Assembly: GCF_001584145.1 (NCBI RefSeq) | Contig: NZ_CP013232.1 | Coordinates: 4,154,001-4,218,000, forward strand | Direction: 5' to 3' | Length of the DNA stretch: 64,000 bases | Source: Collimonas fungivorans | GTDB lineage: Bacteria; Pseudomonadota; Gammaproteobacteria; Burkholderiales; Burkholderiaceae_D | Part shown: positions 35,584 through 43,103 of the stretch, piece after piece | Layout of the letters: every line of letters starts with the position of its first letter | Numbering within the stretch: position 1 is the first letter of the stretch | Translations under genes and position numbers: made by a program | Notes under the pieces: generated by a model | Told to the model about the DNA's origin: nothing | Seen by the model: only the letters and a program-made list of their open reading frames with translations | Database searches by the model: none

Positions 35584-36285
35584 TCAAATCTTATTCTGGT
35601 TCACACGCTTGCCGAGTTCTTCAACGCTTTCCCTGCGTTCGCTGTAGCGGTCGACCAGGTATGACGAAACATCGCGGGTAAGCAAGGTGAACTTGAACAG
35701 TTCTTCCATCACGTCGACTACACGTTCATAATAAGACGATGGTTTCATGCGGCCTTCGTCGTCGAACTCCAGGAACGCCTTGGCTACTGACGACTGGTTG
35801 GGGATGGTGATCATCCGCGTCCAGCGGCCCAATATGCGCATCTGGTTGACGGCGTTGAACGATTGCGAGCCGCCGGATACTTCCATCACCGCCAGCGTCT
35901 TGCCCTGCGTCGGCCGCACCGCGCCTATCGACAATGGGATCCAGTCGATCTGCGCTTTCATGATGCCGGTCATGGCGCCGTGACGTTCGGGCGAGGTCCA
36001 GACCATGCCTTCGGCCCATTGCGCCAGCTCGCGCAGTTCCTGGACTTTGGGATGGCTGTCGGGCTCCCCGTCCGGCAATGGCAAGCCGTGCGGGTCGAAG
36101 ACTTTGACTTCGCCGCCCATCGCTTCCAGCAAGCGGGCCGCTTCCATCGTGAGAAGCCGGCTATAGGATTTTTCGCGTAACGAACCGTATAGCAGCAGGA
36201 AACGCGGCGCGTGCGATGAACGCCCGACCTCCTCAAAGTCCGATGCAAGCGGCGTGCGGAAAAGTCCTGCGTCGACATTCAGCAA
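35584..36285 (-). CDS. arsH: ArsH, NADPH-dependent FMN reductase
   Basis: A 233-residue flavoprotein with the FMN-phosphate loop [10 protein letters not shown] and the [11 protein letters not shown] segment characteristic of ArsH. ArsH oxidises trivalent methylated arsenicals to less toxic pentavalent forms using NADPH/FMN. It is the last gene of the operon and starts one base after the arsC stop codon. Length and motifs are normal. Confidence 0.94.
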   Translation of the reverse strand: MLNVDAGLFRTPLASDFEEVGRSSHAPRFLLLYGSLREKSYSRLLTMEAARLLEAMGGEVKVFDPHGLPLPDGEPDSHPKVQELRELAQWAEGMVWTSPERHGAMTGIMKAQIDWIPLSIGAVRPTQGKTLAVMEVSGGSQSFNAVNQMRILGRWTRMITIPNQSSVAKAFLEFDDEGRMKPSSYYERVVDVMEELFKFTLLTRDVSSYLVDRYSERRESVEELGKRVNQNKI

Positions 36286-36286
36286 C

Positions 36287-36718
36287 TTAATCAGATGTTG
36301 TGAAACGGCGTCCCTCCGAATTAATCACGACTTCGCCGTCTTCCTTGGTGAAAGGTCCCTTTTGCGGCAACGGCAGAATATCGAGCACCAGTTCGGACGG
36401 ACGGCACAGGCGCGTGCCGCCTGGCGTGACGACAAAAGGCCGGTTGATCAGAATCGGATGCGCCAGCATGGCATCCAGCAATTGCGCGTCTGTCAGGCCT
36501 GGCGCGTCCAGTCCGAGTTCTGTATAAGGTGTGCCCTTTTGTCTGATAGCTTCACGTACCGCGAGACCGGCGTCCGAAATCAGTTTCGTAAGAGTCGCCA
36601 GCGACGGCGGCTGTTTCAGGTATTCGATGACTTCAGGTTCGACACCGGTATTGCGTATGAGCTCCAGCGTATTGCGTGATGTGCCGCACTCAGGGTTGTG
36701 ATAAATCGTAATGTTCAT
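36287..36718 (-). CDS. arsC: Arsenate reductase, glutaredoxin-coupled
   Basis: A 143-residue ArsC of the plasmid R773 type. The catalytic cysteine is in [10 protein letters not shown] (Cys11), and R-P-F-V near 93 includes a substrate-binding arginine. It reduces arsenate to arsenite with glutathione and glutaredoxin. Its ATG overlaps the MFS stop codon by four bases, so the two are translationally coupled. It is the second, mechanistically different arsenate reductase in this operon. Confidence 0.94.
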   Translation of the reverse strand: MNITIYHNPECGTSRNTLELIRNTGVEPEVIEYLKQPPSLATLTKLISDAGLAVREAIRQKGTPYTELGLDAPGLTDAQLLDAMLAHPILINRPFVVTPGGTRLCRPSELVLDILPLPQKGPFTKEDGEVVINSEGRRFTTSD

Positions 36719-37938
36719 GGTTCGACTTTCTTTAAAACCGGCAGATTATCTGCCAGCGGGGAATGGTTGGTGACGCAAATAAAAAGAATAGCGCCCAGCA
36801 GGGCAATACCGATCAGCACCAGCATCGTTCCAGCGTATCCGCCCGTCAGCGAATACACCAGCGATGCCGCAAACGGCCCTGCGGCAATCGCTATCAGCAC
36901 GGGGGTAGCCATGGCGCCGCTGATTGCGCCATACGTTTCGCGGCCATACAGTTCTGCCGGCAGCGTGCCGCGTACGATCGTCATCACGCCGTTGCCGATC
37001 CCGTACATGGCCGCGAATACGCCGTAAACCAGCAGCCACTCAGACGGTGCGAGTAATAATGCCAGCGCCAGCGGCAACAGCCAGATAGCAATCAATCCTA
37101 CCTGGCGCGACGTGGCTTTTTTGCCGATAGTGGTTTCCAGGACACGGCCTAGAACCTGCATCGGGCCAACCAGGGCGCCTATTGCCGCGGCATGGACGGG
37201 CGATACTCCCCGTGCCTGCAATATCGAGATCAGATGTAAGGACATGGCTGAAAACACCAAAGCGTTTAGCGTGATGGCGCCGGTCACCAAATAGAATCTC
37301 GGCTCCCGCAGCACCGTGGCCAGTGTGGCCTTGGTCGCGGTTTCTGCTGCCTTGGCGCCGCGATCCTGCCTGAAAACCGGCAGCAAGGCATGCACCGGGA
37401 GGCACAGCAGCAGATTGGCGATTGCGTAGATCGTCCAGGTATCGCGCCAGCCACATTTTCCGAGCAGGAACTGCGTGAGCGGCCAAGAGACCGTGCTGGC
37501 AAAACCGCCGAACAACGTCACTAAAGTGATGGCCCTGCGATATTCGGCGCCGAAGGTTTGCGTAAGCACTGCAAACGCTGGTTGATACAGGGTGGCACTC
37601 ATGGCAACGCCAATCCCCGCCCATACCAGATACAGCTCGGTAACCGAATCTACACGGGATAATAATGCCAGGAGCACGGCGGCCAGTACAGAACCGGCGC
37701 CCATCAGGATGCGTCCGCCAAAGCGATCTATGATGGCGCCGGCCAATGTCGACAGAAAACCCGACACCAGCAGCGCTAACGAAAACGCGCCGACGATGAC
37801 CGGCTTAGAGGTATGCAATGCAGCCTGCATTGGCCCCATCAGGACGCCGTATGCATAAAACATCGCGCCCCATCCAATGATCTGCGTCATCCCTAAGGCG
37901 GGAATCAGCCATCCGGCGCTGCTGGCATTGTTACGCAT
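36715..37938 (-). CDS. MFS transporter in the arsenic operon
   Basis: A 407-residue protein with about 12 membrane helices and motif A-like I-I-D-R-F-G-G-R after helix 2. It begins three bases after the acr3 stop and overlaps arsC by four bases, so it is part of the arsenic operon. It does not come with a GAPDH-like partner, so it is not a standard arsJ locus. Export of an arsenic species or conjugate is inferred from context only. Confidence 0.85.
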   Translation of the reverse strand: MRNNASSAGWLIPALGMTQIIGWGAMFYAYGVLMGPMQAALHTSKPVIVGAFSLALLVSGFLSTLAGAIIDRFGGRILMGAGSVLAAVLLALLSRVDSVTELYLVWAGIGVAMSATLYQPAFAVLTQTFGAEYRRAITLVTLFGGFASTVSWPLTQFLLGKCGWRDTWTIYAIANLLLCLPVHALLPVFRQDRGAKAAETATKATLATVLREPRFYLVTGAITLNALVFSAMSLHLISILQARGVSPVHAAAIGALVGPMQVLGRVLETTIGKKATSRQVGLIAIWLLPLALALLLAPSEWLLVYGVFAAMYGIGNGVMTIVRGTLPAELYGRETYGAISGAMATPVLIAIAAGPFAASLVYSLTGGYAGTMLVLIGIALLGAILFICVTNHSPLADNLPVLKKVEP

Positions 37939-37941
37939 GGC

Positions 37942-39009
37942 TTAACGTCCTTCGTACCAGCCTTGAGTACGGTTTACGATGCCGACAATCAACAACATGA
38001 CAGGAACCTCGATCAGCACCCCGACCACGGTTGCCAGCGCGGCGCCGGACTTGAAGCCAAACAGGCTGATCGCGGCGGCAACCGCCAGCTCGAAGAAGTT
38101 GGAAGCACCAATCAGCGCAGAGGGACAAGCGATAGAATGCTTTTCCCCGACAATCTTATTGAGCCAATAGGCCAGCGCAGAATTAAAGAAAACCTGTATC
38201 AGGATAGGAATCGCCAGCAGAGCAATGACCAGGGGCTGTTCGATGATCGCATTGCCCTGGAACGCAAATAGCAGCACCAGAGTCAACAGCAGAGCCGAGA
38301 TCGACCACGGCTGGATGCGCTCCATCAGCTTGTCGAAACTGGCCTGGCCGCGCCGCAGCAAGGATTTTCGCCACACTTGGGCAATGATCACAGGCACTAC
38401 GATATACAACATTACGGAAGTCAGTAGCGTGGCCCAAGGCACCGTAATGCTCGATACACCCAACAAGAGAGCTACCAGCGGCGCAAATGCGAACACCATG
38501 ATCAGATCGTTCAGCGCGACCTGCGACAGTGTGAAATAAGGATCGCCGCCGGTGAGCCGGCTCCAGACAAACACCATGGCAGTGCAAGGCGCGGCAGCCA
38601 GCAGGATCAGTCCGGCCACATAAGAATCCAGCTGTTCGGCGGGCAGGTACGGCGCGAACCAATGCCGGATGAACACCCAGGCAAGCAACGCCATCGAGAA
38701 CGGCTTGACCGCCCAATTGATGAACAAGGTCACGCCTATGCCGCGCACATGTCCCTTGACCTGATTCCAGGCGGAGAAGTCGATCTTCAGCAGCATCGGA
38801 ATGATCATCACCCAGATCAAGACGCCAACCGGCAGGTTCACTCTGGCGATTTCCAGCGCCCCTATCGCTTGCACCCCGACCGGGAAAAGCTGTCCAAGAA
38901 AAATACCGGCAACGATACATAGCGCTACCCAGACGGTCAGATAGCGCTCAAAAAAATTCATGGATACGCCTGCGGCGCGTCTACCGGTAACTTCGCATTG
39001 GACAGACAT
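37942..39009 (-). CDS. acr3: Arsenite efflux transporter Acr3
   Basis: A 355-residue, ten-helix transporter of the ACR3 family. It contains F-F-E-R-Y-L-T-V-W-V-A-L-C near the start and the conserved A-A-P-C-T-A-M-V-F-V-W segment (Cys about 156) used in arsenite transport. It extrudes As(OH)3/arsenite driven by the proton gradient. The start at 39009 gives an N-terminal extension of 16 residues before M-N-F-F-E; the ATG at 38961 is an alternative. It lies between the thioredoxin-type arsC and the MFS gene. Confidence 0.94.
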   Translation of the reverse strand: MSVQCEVTGRRAAGVSMNFFERYLTVWVALCIVAGIFLGQLFPVGVQAIGALEIARVNLPVGVLIWVMIIPMLLKIDFSAWNQVKGHVRGIGVTLFINWAVKPFSMALLAWVFIRHWFAPYLPAEQLDSYVAGLILLAAAPCTAMVFVWSRLTGGDPYFTLSQVALNDLIMVFAFAPLVALLLGVSSITVPWATLLTSVMLYIVVPVIIAQVWRKSLLRRGQASFDKLMERIQPWSISALLLTLVLLFAFQGNAIIEQPLVIALLAIPILIQVFFNSALAYWLNKIVGEKHSIACPSALIGASNFFELAVAAAISLFGFKSGAALATVVGVLIEVPVMLLIVGIVNRTQGWYEGR

Positions 39010-39062
39010 AATAATTCTCGAAAAAAAATAGGATTGAGCTTGATCAGATCGATGTTTTTACA

Positions 39063-39563
39063 TCAGACTTTGCTCTGGCCAATAGCATCCATTTCGCGTT
39101 TGATCGCATTCTTTTCCAGCATGTGCAGCGGCAAGCTGACAAAGACGTTGATACGCGCCATGATTTGGCGGAACACCTTATGGAATACTTCACGCTTATA
39201 TTCGTCGGCGCCAGTGGCGAGCGCCGGATCCTCAAATCCCCAGTGCGCCGACAACGGATGGCCTGGCCAATAAGGGCAAGTTTCACCTGCCGCGTTATCG
39301 CACACCGTAATGATGAAATCCATCTGCGGCGCATCGGCAGCGGCAAATTCATCCCAGCTTTTACTACGCAGGTTTTCCAACGGGTAGTCGGTATGCGAGA
39401 TCTGTTCGATGGCAAAAGGATTGACAGTGCCACCTGGGTGGCTGCCGGCAGAGAAGCCACGGAACCGGCCTTTTCCCATGGTGACCACCAATGCTTCAGC
39501 CATGATGCTGCGCGCCGAATTACCCGTGCAAAGAAAAAGCACGTTATATACCTTATCGCTCAT
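39063..39563 (-). CDS. arsC: Arsenate reductase, low-molecular-weight phosphatase type (thioredoxin-coupled)
   Basis: A 166-residue protein with the P-loop C-T-G-N-S-A-R-S (Cys12) and a second cysteine pair C-D-N-A-A-G-E-T-C near 84-92 that relays the disulfide to thioredoxin. This is the arsenate reductase family that resembles tyrosine phosphatases (S. aureus pI258 type). It is followed by acr3, which exports the arsenite product. The sequence is complete. Confidence 0.94.
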   Translation of the reverse strand: MSDKVYNVLFLCTGNSARSIMAEALVVTMGKGRFRGFSAGSHPGGTVNPFAIEQISHTDYPLENLRSKSWDEFAAADAPQMDFIITVCDNAAGETCPYWPGHPLSAHWGFEDPALATGADEYKREVFHKVFRQIMARINVFVSLPLHMLEKNAIKREMDAIGQSKV

Positions 39564-39637
39564 GGGGCTACCTCTGATATGTCGAATTACCAGGTTCCGA
39601 AAAAATGCATCTGGCGCGGGCGATCCGTATCATCGCT

Positions 39638-40096
39638 TCAGCAACATTTTCCAGCTGCCGCCGCTGCTGCTCCCGCAGCAGGAACGCAGCATGATGCTGT
39701 AACCGCTAGCTTCGCATGCGCGTCGCCGAACACGGGAATGGTGTCGAGCGTGCGGAAGGTCTCCCATGCAATACCCTGTGGATCAGTCACCCAGTATTTG
39801 TCTGATTTGGCGTAGCAACAGGAAACTTTTTCTTCCTTCGCCACATCCGGCTGAAGCGACTCCAGGCGCGACTGCATCTCATCCAGTTCGCTATCGGATT
39901 CGACCTGGATGCCAAGATGGTTCAGGCCGGACTGCACGCCGCGCCGCGAGATCGCGAAATTCACGCGGGGATCGTCCAGCATCCATTTCGCGTAATCGGT
40001 CTTTTGCACTGTGGGTTCATTCGCAAACATCGATGAATAAAAGCGGATGCTGTCTGCCAGGTTATCGACAGCGACATGGACATGCAGGCGTTTCAT
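39638..40096 (-). CDS. arsI: ArsI/CadI-type VOC protein (C-As lyase-like)
   Basis: A 152-residue glyoxalase-fold protein. It starts M-K-R-L-H-V-H-V-A-V and contains the vicinal cysteine pair in K-V-S-C-C-Y-A-K-S-D-K near 92, as in ArsI, which binds trivalent organoarsenicals and cleaves the C-As bond; CadI proteins share this site. An unusual tail (T-A-S-C-C-V, an alanine run, then G-K-C-C at the end) adds two more cysteine pairs. The ATG at 40096 overlaps the arsR stop codon by four bases. Confidence 0.9.
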   Translation of the reverse strand: MKRLHVHVAVDNLADSIRFYSSMFANEPTVQKTDYAKWMLDDPRVNFAISRRGVQSGLNHLGIQVESDSELDEMQSRLESLQPDVAKEEKVSCCYAKSDKYWVTDPQGIAWETFRTLDTIPVFGDAHAKLAVTASCCVPAAGAAAAAAGKCC

Positions 40097-40434
40097 GACG
40101 AGGCTCCTTCGGTGGTGGCACAGGCAGGACTGCAAGTGGGCATGCAGGGATCACCCCCGCAACAATTTTCGGTAAGAAATGCCAATAATTCATTCATGGT
40201 GGCGAAGTTGGCGGAGTAGATAACAAAGCGGCCTTCATTGCGCGACGCCACCATATCGGCATGAAAAAGTTCCTTCATGTGGAACGATACGGAGGAAGGC
40301 GAGATACCCGTAATCTCCCCGATTTTTCCGGCAGGCAGCCCCTCAGGCCCGGCCTGCACCAATGCACGGAAGATCGCCAGGCGGGAATCCTGGGCAAGCG
40401 CCGCAAGGGCGGTGACGACTGATTTCGCTTTCAT
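40093..40434 (-). CDS. arsR: Arsenical resistance regulator ArsR
   Basis: A 113-residue ArsR/SmtB repressor. The winged helix includes S-P-S-S-V-S-F-H-M-K-E-L (recognition helix) and R-F-V-I-Y-S (wing). No cysteine lies in the recognition helix. The C-terminus carries N-C-C-G-G-D-P-C-M-P-T-C-S-P-A-C, so arsenite is probably sensed by C-terminal cysteines, as in ArsR types of proteobacteria such as Acidithiobacillus. It is the first gene of the seven-gene operon and has a palindromic operator at its start. Confidence 0.94.
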   Translation of the reverse strand: MKAKSVVTALAALAQDSRLAIFRALVQAGPEGLPAGKIGEITGISPSSVSFHMKELFHADMVASRNEGRFVIYSANFATMNELLAFLTENCCGGDPCMPTCSPACATTEGASS

Positions 40435-40454
40435 ATTTCAATGATAGTTGAAAT
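40435..40454. promoter_or_regulatory. ArsR operator palindrome
   Basis: ATTTCAA (40435-40441) and TTGAAAT (40448-40454) form a perfect 7 bp inverted repeat with a 6 bp spacer, directly before the arsR start codon. This matches the A-T-T-C-A-A/T-T-G-A-A-T pattern of ArsR operators and predicts autorepression relieved by arsenite. Confidence 0.75.
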
Positions 40455-40528
40455 GTTGAATAAATCAAGGGTTTTCTGCCATGCCACAAACAAACGGGCC
40501 CTGCCCGTCTGCTTGGCCCTATACCGGA

Positions 40529-40996
40529 CTAGGATGCAGCAACATGTTTCTCGATATTCTTCATCTGCTCGTCCCAGCCGCCGCTGTTCATGCTGAACGC
40601 TTCCTGACGCCGCTCGGCCGGGATATTGTCAAAGCCGGATTCGACCACGCGCAGAAAAGTACCCTCTTCGACCGCCGTCAGTTCGAACACCACCAGCGTG
40701 GTCGGCTCCTGCGAATAGTCGACCGCGGCATCAACCGCATAGGGATGCCAGCGGAAAGACAGCAAGCTTTCCGGCTCCACGCGATCGATCACCACGTTCC
40801 AGGCCAGGTGTTCATAGCCGGGATAAGTAATCTGCCCCTGCACGGCCTGGCCGGCGGCGAAGGTTTTTCCCTTCAGCGCCACGCCAAACCAATCACCGAA
40901 TTCCTCGGCATTCGATAAGGCACGCCATACCCGCGAACGTGCGGCCTTAAGCACGATCTCTTTTTCAATCCGATCCGTAGATTTGTTTTTATCCAT
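40529..40996 (-). CDS. SRPBCC/AHSA1-domain protein
   Basis: A 155-residue START-like fold protein. It opens R-I-E-K-E-I-V-L-K-A-A-R-S-R-V-W-R-A-L (typical SRPBCC N-terminus) and has W-H-P-Y near 85 and a C-terminal helix G-G-W-D-E-Q-M-K. AGGAGGTGACAC precedes the ATG, a strong ribosome-binding site. AHSA1-like proteins bind hydrophobic ligands; the role here is unknown. It stands alone beyond the arsR promoter. Confidence 0.85.
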   Translation of the reverse strand: MDKNKSTDRIEKEIVLKAARSRVWRALSNAEEFGDWFGVALKGKTFAAGQAVQGQITYPGYEHLAWNVVIDRVEPESLLSFRWHPYAVDAAVDYSQEPTTLVVFELTAVEEGTFLRVVESGFDNIPAERRQEAFSMNSGGWDEQMKNIEKHVAAS

Positions 40997-41089
40997 GTGT
41001 CACCTCCTGGCTGCATATTAGTCCAAGCCGGGAAAATGCAGCCATAAAGTGACATGTATTTCTCAACCGGCACCGTCTTTTTTCGGAGG

Positions 41090-41125
41090 CAAAAAAAAAC
41101 CCGCCAGACCTTGCGGTAGCGGGTT
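41090..41125 (-). terminator. Intrinsic terminator downstream of the Lrp gene
   Basis: On the minus strand AACCCGC (41119-41125 complement) pairs with GCGGGTT (41098-41104 complement) around a 14-base loop and is followed by nine T. It lies about 120 bases after the lrp-type stop codon, giving that mRNA a long 3' untranslated region or ending a separate small transcript. Confidence 0.75.
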
Positions 41126-41245
41126 GAATCCAAACCTTAGGAGGTGTTGGAGGAGACAGGTGTAACTATATGGCAGCGCAGCATCGGTGTCTGCTTTATT
41201 ATTTGTATAACAGTTATAGATAAAACACATATCTACTGCACTGCA

Positions 41246-41692
41246 TTAAATCGGTCCGCGATCAATCCGCTTGCTGAGGATGATCGAAGTCGATGTGTGG
41301 CGCACCCCTTCCATGGCGCCGATCTGGTCCAGCAGGCGGTCCAGTTCATCGGTCGACTGGCAGCGCAGGGTCAGCATGTAGTCGATCACGCCGCTCACCG
41401 CGCATAGGGTTTCCACCTGCGACATCTGCTGCAGCTGCTGGACCAATGATGGTGCATTGCGGGAGTCAATCGAGATGCCGACGTAAGCACGCACTGCGGG
41501 CTGGTACAGCCCGAGGTCGAGGCGCACGCCGTAGCCGGCGATCACGCCCTTCTTTTCCATCGCCGCCAGCCGTGCAATCGCGGTCGTCCTGGCAATGCCG
41601 ACGCGCTTGGCGACTGTAGCCATGGACAGGCGCGCATCGTCCATCAGCAGGGCCAGGATTTTGTGGTCAACTTCGTCGAGTTTCTCTCTCAT
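41246..41692 (-). CDS. Lrp/AsnC-family transcriptional regulator
   Basis: A 148-residue Lrp-type regulator with a helix-turn-helix near 1-60 (L-S-M-A-T-V-A-K-R-V-G-I-A-R-T-T-A-I-A-R) and a RAM ligand domain (about 65-145). These proteins sense amino acids. It is divergent from a saccharopine dehydrogenase-like gene, so lysine or a related amino acid may be the effector (inferred). The intergenic region carries an inverted repeat that may be its operator. Confidence 0.92.
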   Translation of the reverse strand: MREKLDEVDHKILALLMDDARLSMATVAKRVGIARTTAIARLAAMEKKGVIAGYGVRLDLGLYQPAVRAYVGISIDSRNAPSLVQQLQQMSQVETLCAVSGVIDYMLTLRCQSTDELDRLLDQIGAMEGVRHTSTSIILSKRIDRGPI

Positions 41693-41714
41693 CGCGACAA
41701 TCCATCTTCAATAT

Positions 41715-41749
41715 TCGTCAATATGCATCATTATTATACATTTTGACGA
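41715..41749. promoter_or_regulatory. Candidate Lrp-type operator
   Basis: TCGTCAA (41715-41721) and TTGACGA (41743-41749) form a perfect inverted repeat with centres 28 bp apart, inside the AT-rich region between the divergent Lrp and dehydrogenase genes. The position suits autoregulation plus control of the dehydrogenase. Confidence 0.45.
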
Positions 41750-41841
41750 CTACTTACACTCTATTATCTGACTTCGCTTGAATTTACAATGGTTGCAGCA
41801 GAAAAGACAACATTGATTAAAACACTAACGCGAGCGACGAC

Positions 41842-43002
41842 ATGACTACCAAACTGATCCTTCTGGGCGCCGGCAAAATCGGCGACGCCATCCTCAACCT
41901 GCTGTCCCATACCGGCGACTATATCCTGACCGTAGCCGACCGCGATCCGCAACGGCTGGAGTATGTGAAGCAGGCGGGGTTTCCCAACGTCACCACGATC
42001 CTGGCGGACATCTCGCACGCGCCGACCGTGACCAAGCTGATCAGCGGCCACGATGTCACGCTGTCGGCCTGTCCGTATTTCCTGACGCCGGTCATCGCCG
42101 CCGCCGCCAAGGCAGCTAAATCGCACTATTTCGACCTGACCGAAGATGTCGAAAGCACCCGTTTCGTCAAATCGCTGGCGCACGAGTCTGACACTGCATT
42201 CGTGCCGCAATGTGGCCTGGCGCCGGGTTTCATTTCGATCGTGGCGAACGATGTGGCGAGCCGCTTCGAGCAGCTGCATGACGTCAAGATGCGCGTCGGC
42301 GCGCTGCCGACCTTTCCTAGCAATGCGCTCAAGTACAACCTGACCTGGAGCACCGACGGCCTGATCAACGAGTACTGCAATCCTTGCGAAGCGATCGTCG
42401 ACGGCGTGCTGCGCGAAACCTCGCCGCTGGAAGAGCTGGAACACTTCTCGCTCGACGGCGTCGACTACGAAGCCTTCAACACCTCCGGCGGCCTCGGCAC
42501 TCTGTGCGAAAGCCTGCGCGACCGCGTGCAGAACCTGGATTACAAGACCGTGCGTTATCCCGGCCATCGCGACATCATCAAGATCCTGGTGCGCGACCTG
42601 CAACTGGGCAAGCTGGAACGCCGTCCGATCCTGAAAGAAGTGCTGGAAACCTCGATCCCGATCACCAAGCAGGACGTGGTGCTGACCTTCGTCAGCGTCA
42701 GCGGCATGCGCGACGGCCGTCTTGAGCAGGAAACCTATGCCCAGAAGACCTATAGCCAGCACGTCAACGGCCAGTTGCTGTCGGCGATCCAGCTGACCAC
42801 CGCGGCCGGCATCTGCGCCATGGTTGACCTGGTCGTCACGGGTGTATTGCCGCAAAGCGGTTTTGTGCGGCAAGAACAAGTCACTCTGGGCGATTTCCTG
42901 GCCAACCGTTTCGGCCAGTTCTACGCCGGCCATGCGCCTGCGCACGGCGGTTTTGCATCGGCCAGCAATACCGATTTCAATAAACTGAAAGCGGTTGCTT
43001 AA
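41842..43002 (+). CDS. Saccharopine dehydrogenase-like oxidoreductase
   Basis: A 386-residue protein with a Rossmann N-terminus (L-L-G-A-G-K-I-G-D-A-I) of the Sacchrp_dh_NADP family and a C-terminal substrate domain with F-N-T-S-G-G-L-G-T near 215. Relatives include saccharopine reductases and lysine 6-dehydrogenases, so a lysine-related reaction is likely, but the exact substrate is not fixed by sequence. It is divergent from the Lrp regulator and ends at a strong shared terminator. Confidence 0.87.
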   Translation: MTTKLILLGAGKIGDAILNLLSHTGDYILTVADRDPQRLEYVKQAGFPNVTTILADISHAPTVTKLISGHDVTLSACPYFLTPVIAAAAKAAKSHYFDLTEDVESTRFVKSLAHESDTAFVPQCGLAPGFISIVANDVASRFEQLHDVKMRVGALPTFPSNALKYNLTWSTDGLINEYCNPCEAIVDGVLRETSPLEELEHFSLDGVDYEAFNTSGGLGTLCESLRDRVQNLDYKTVRYPGHRDIIKILVRDLQLGKLERRPILKEVLETSIPITKQDVVLTFVSVSGMRDGRLEQETYAQKTYSQHVNGQLLSAIQLTTAAGICAMVDLVVTGVLPQSGFVRQEQVTLGDFLANRFGQFYAGHAPAHGGFASASNTDFNKLKAVA

Positions 43003-43025
43003 GCACGCAATACGAAGTCCTCGGA

Positions 43026-43070
43026 AAAACGGCCTGTATAGCTCGCAAGAGTTATACAGGCCGTTTGTTT
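43026..43070. terminator. Bidirectional intrinsic terminator
   Basis: A 14 bp perfect stem (AAACGGCCTGTATA at 43027-43040, complement 43053-43066), a 12-base loop, and A/T-rich flanks on both sides. It serves the dehydrogenase gene (plus) and the autotransporter gene (minus). Confidence 0.85.
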
Positions 43071-43103
43071 TGCCGCTGCCGGATCACGACAGCAGCGCTG
43101 TGG

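Noticed and set aside
41090..41160. tRNA-like gene near the SRPBCC/Lrp boundary
   Set aside because: The stem followed by nine T on the minus strand is a plain terminator; no cloverleaf arms can be drawn.
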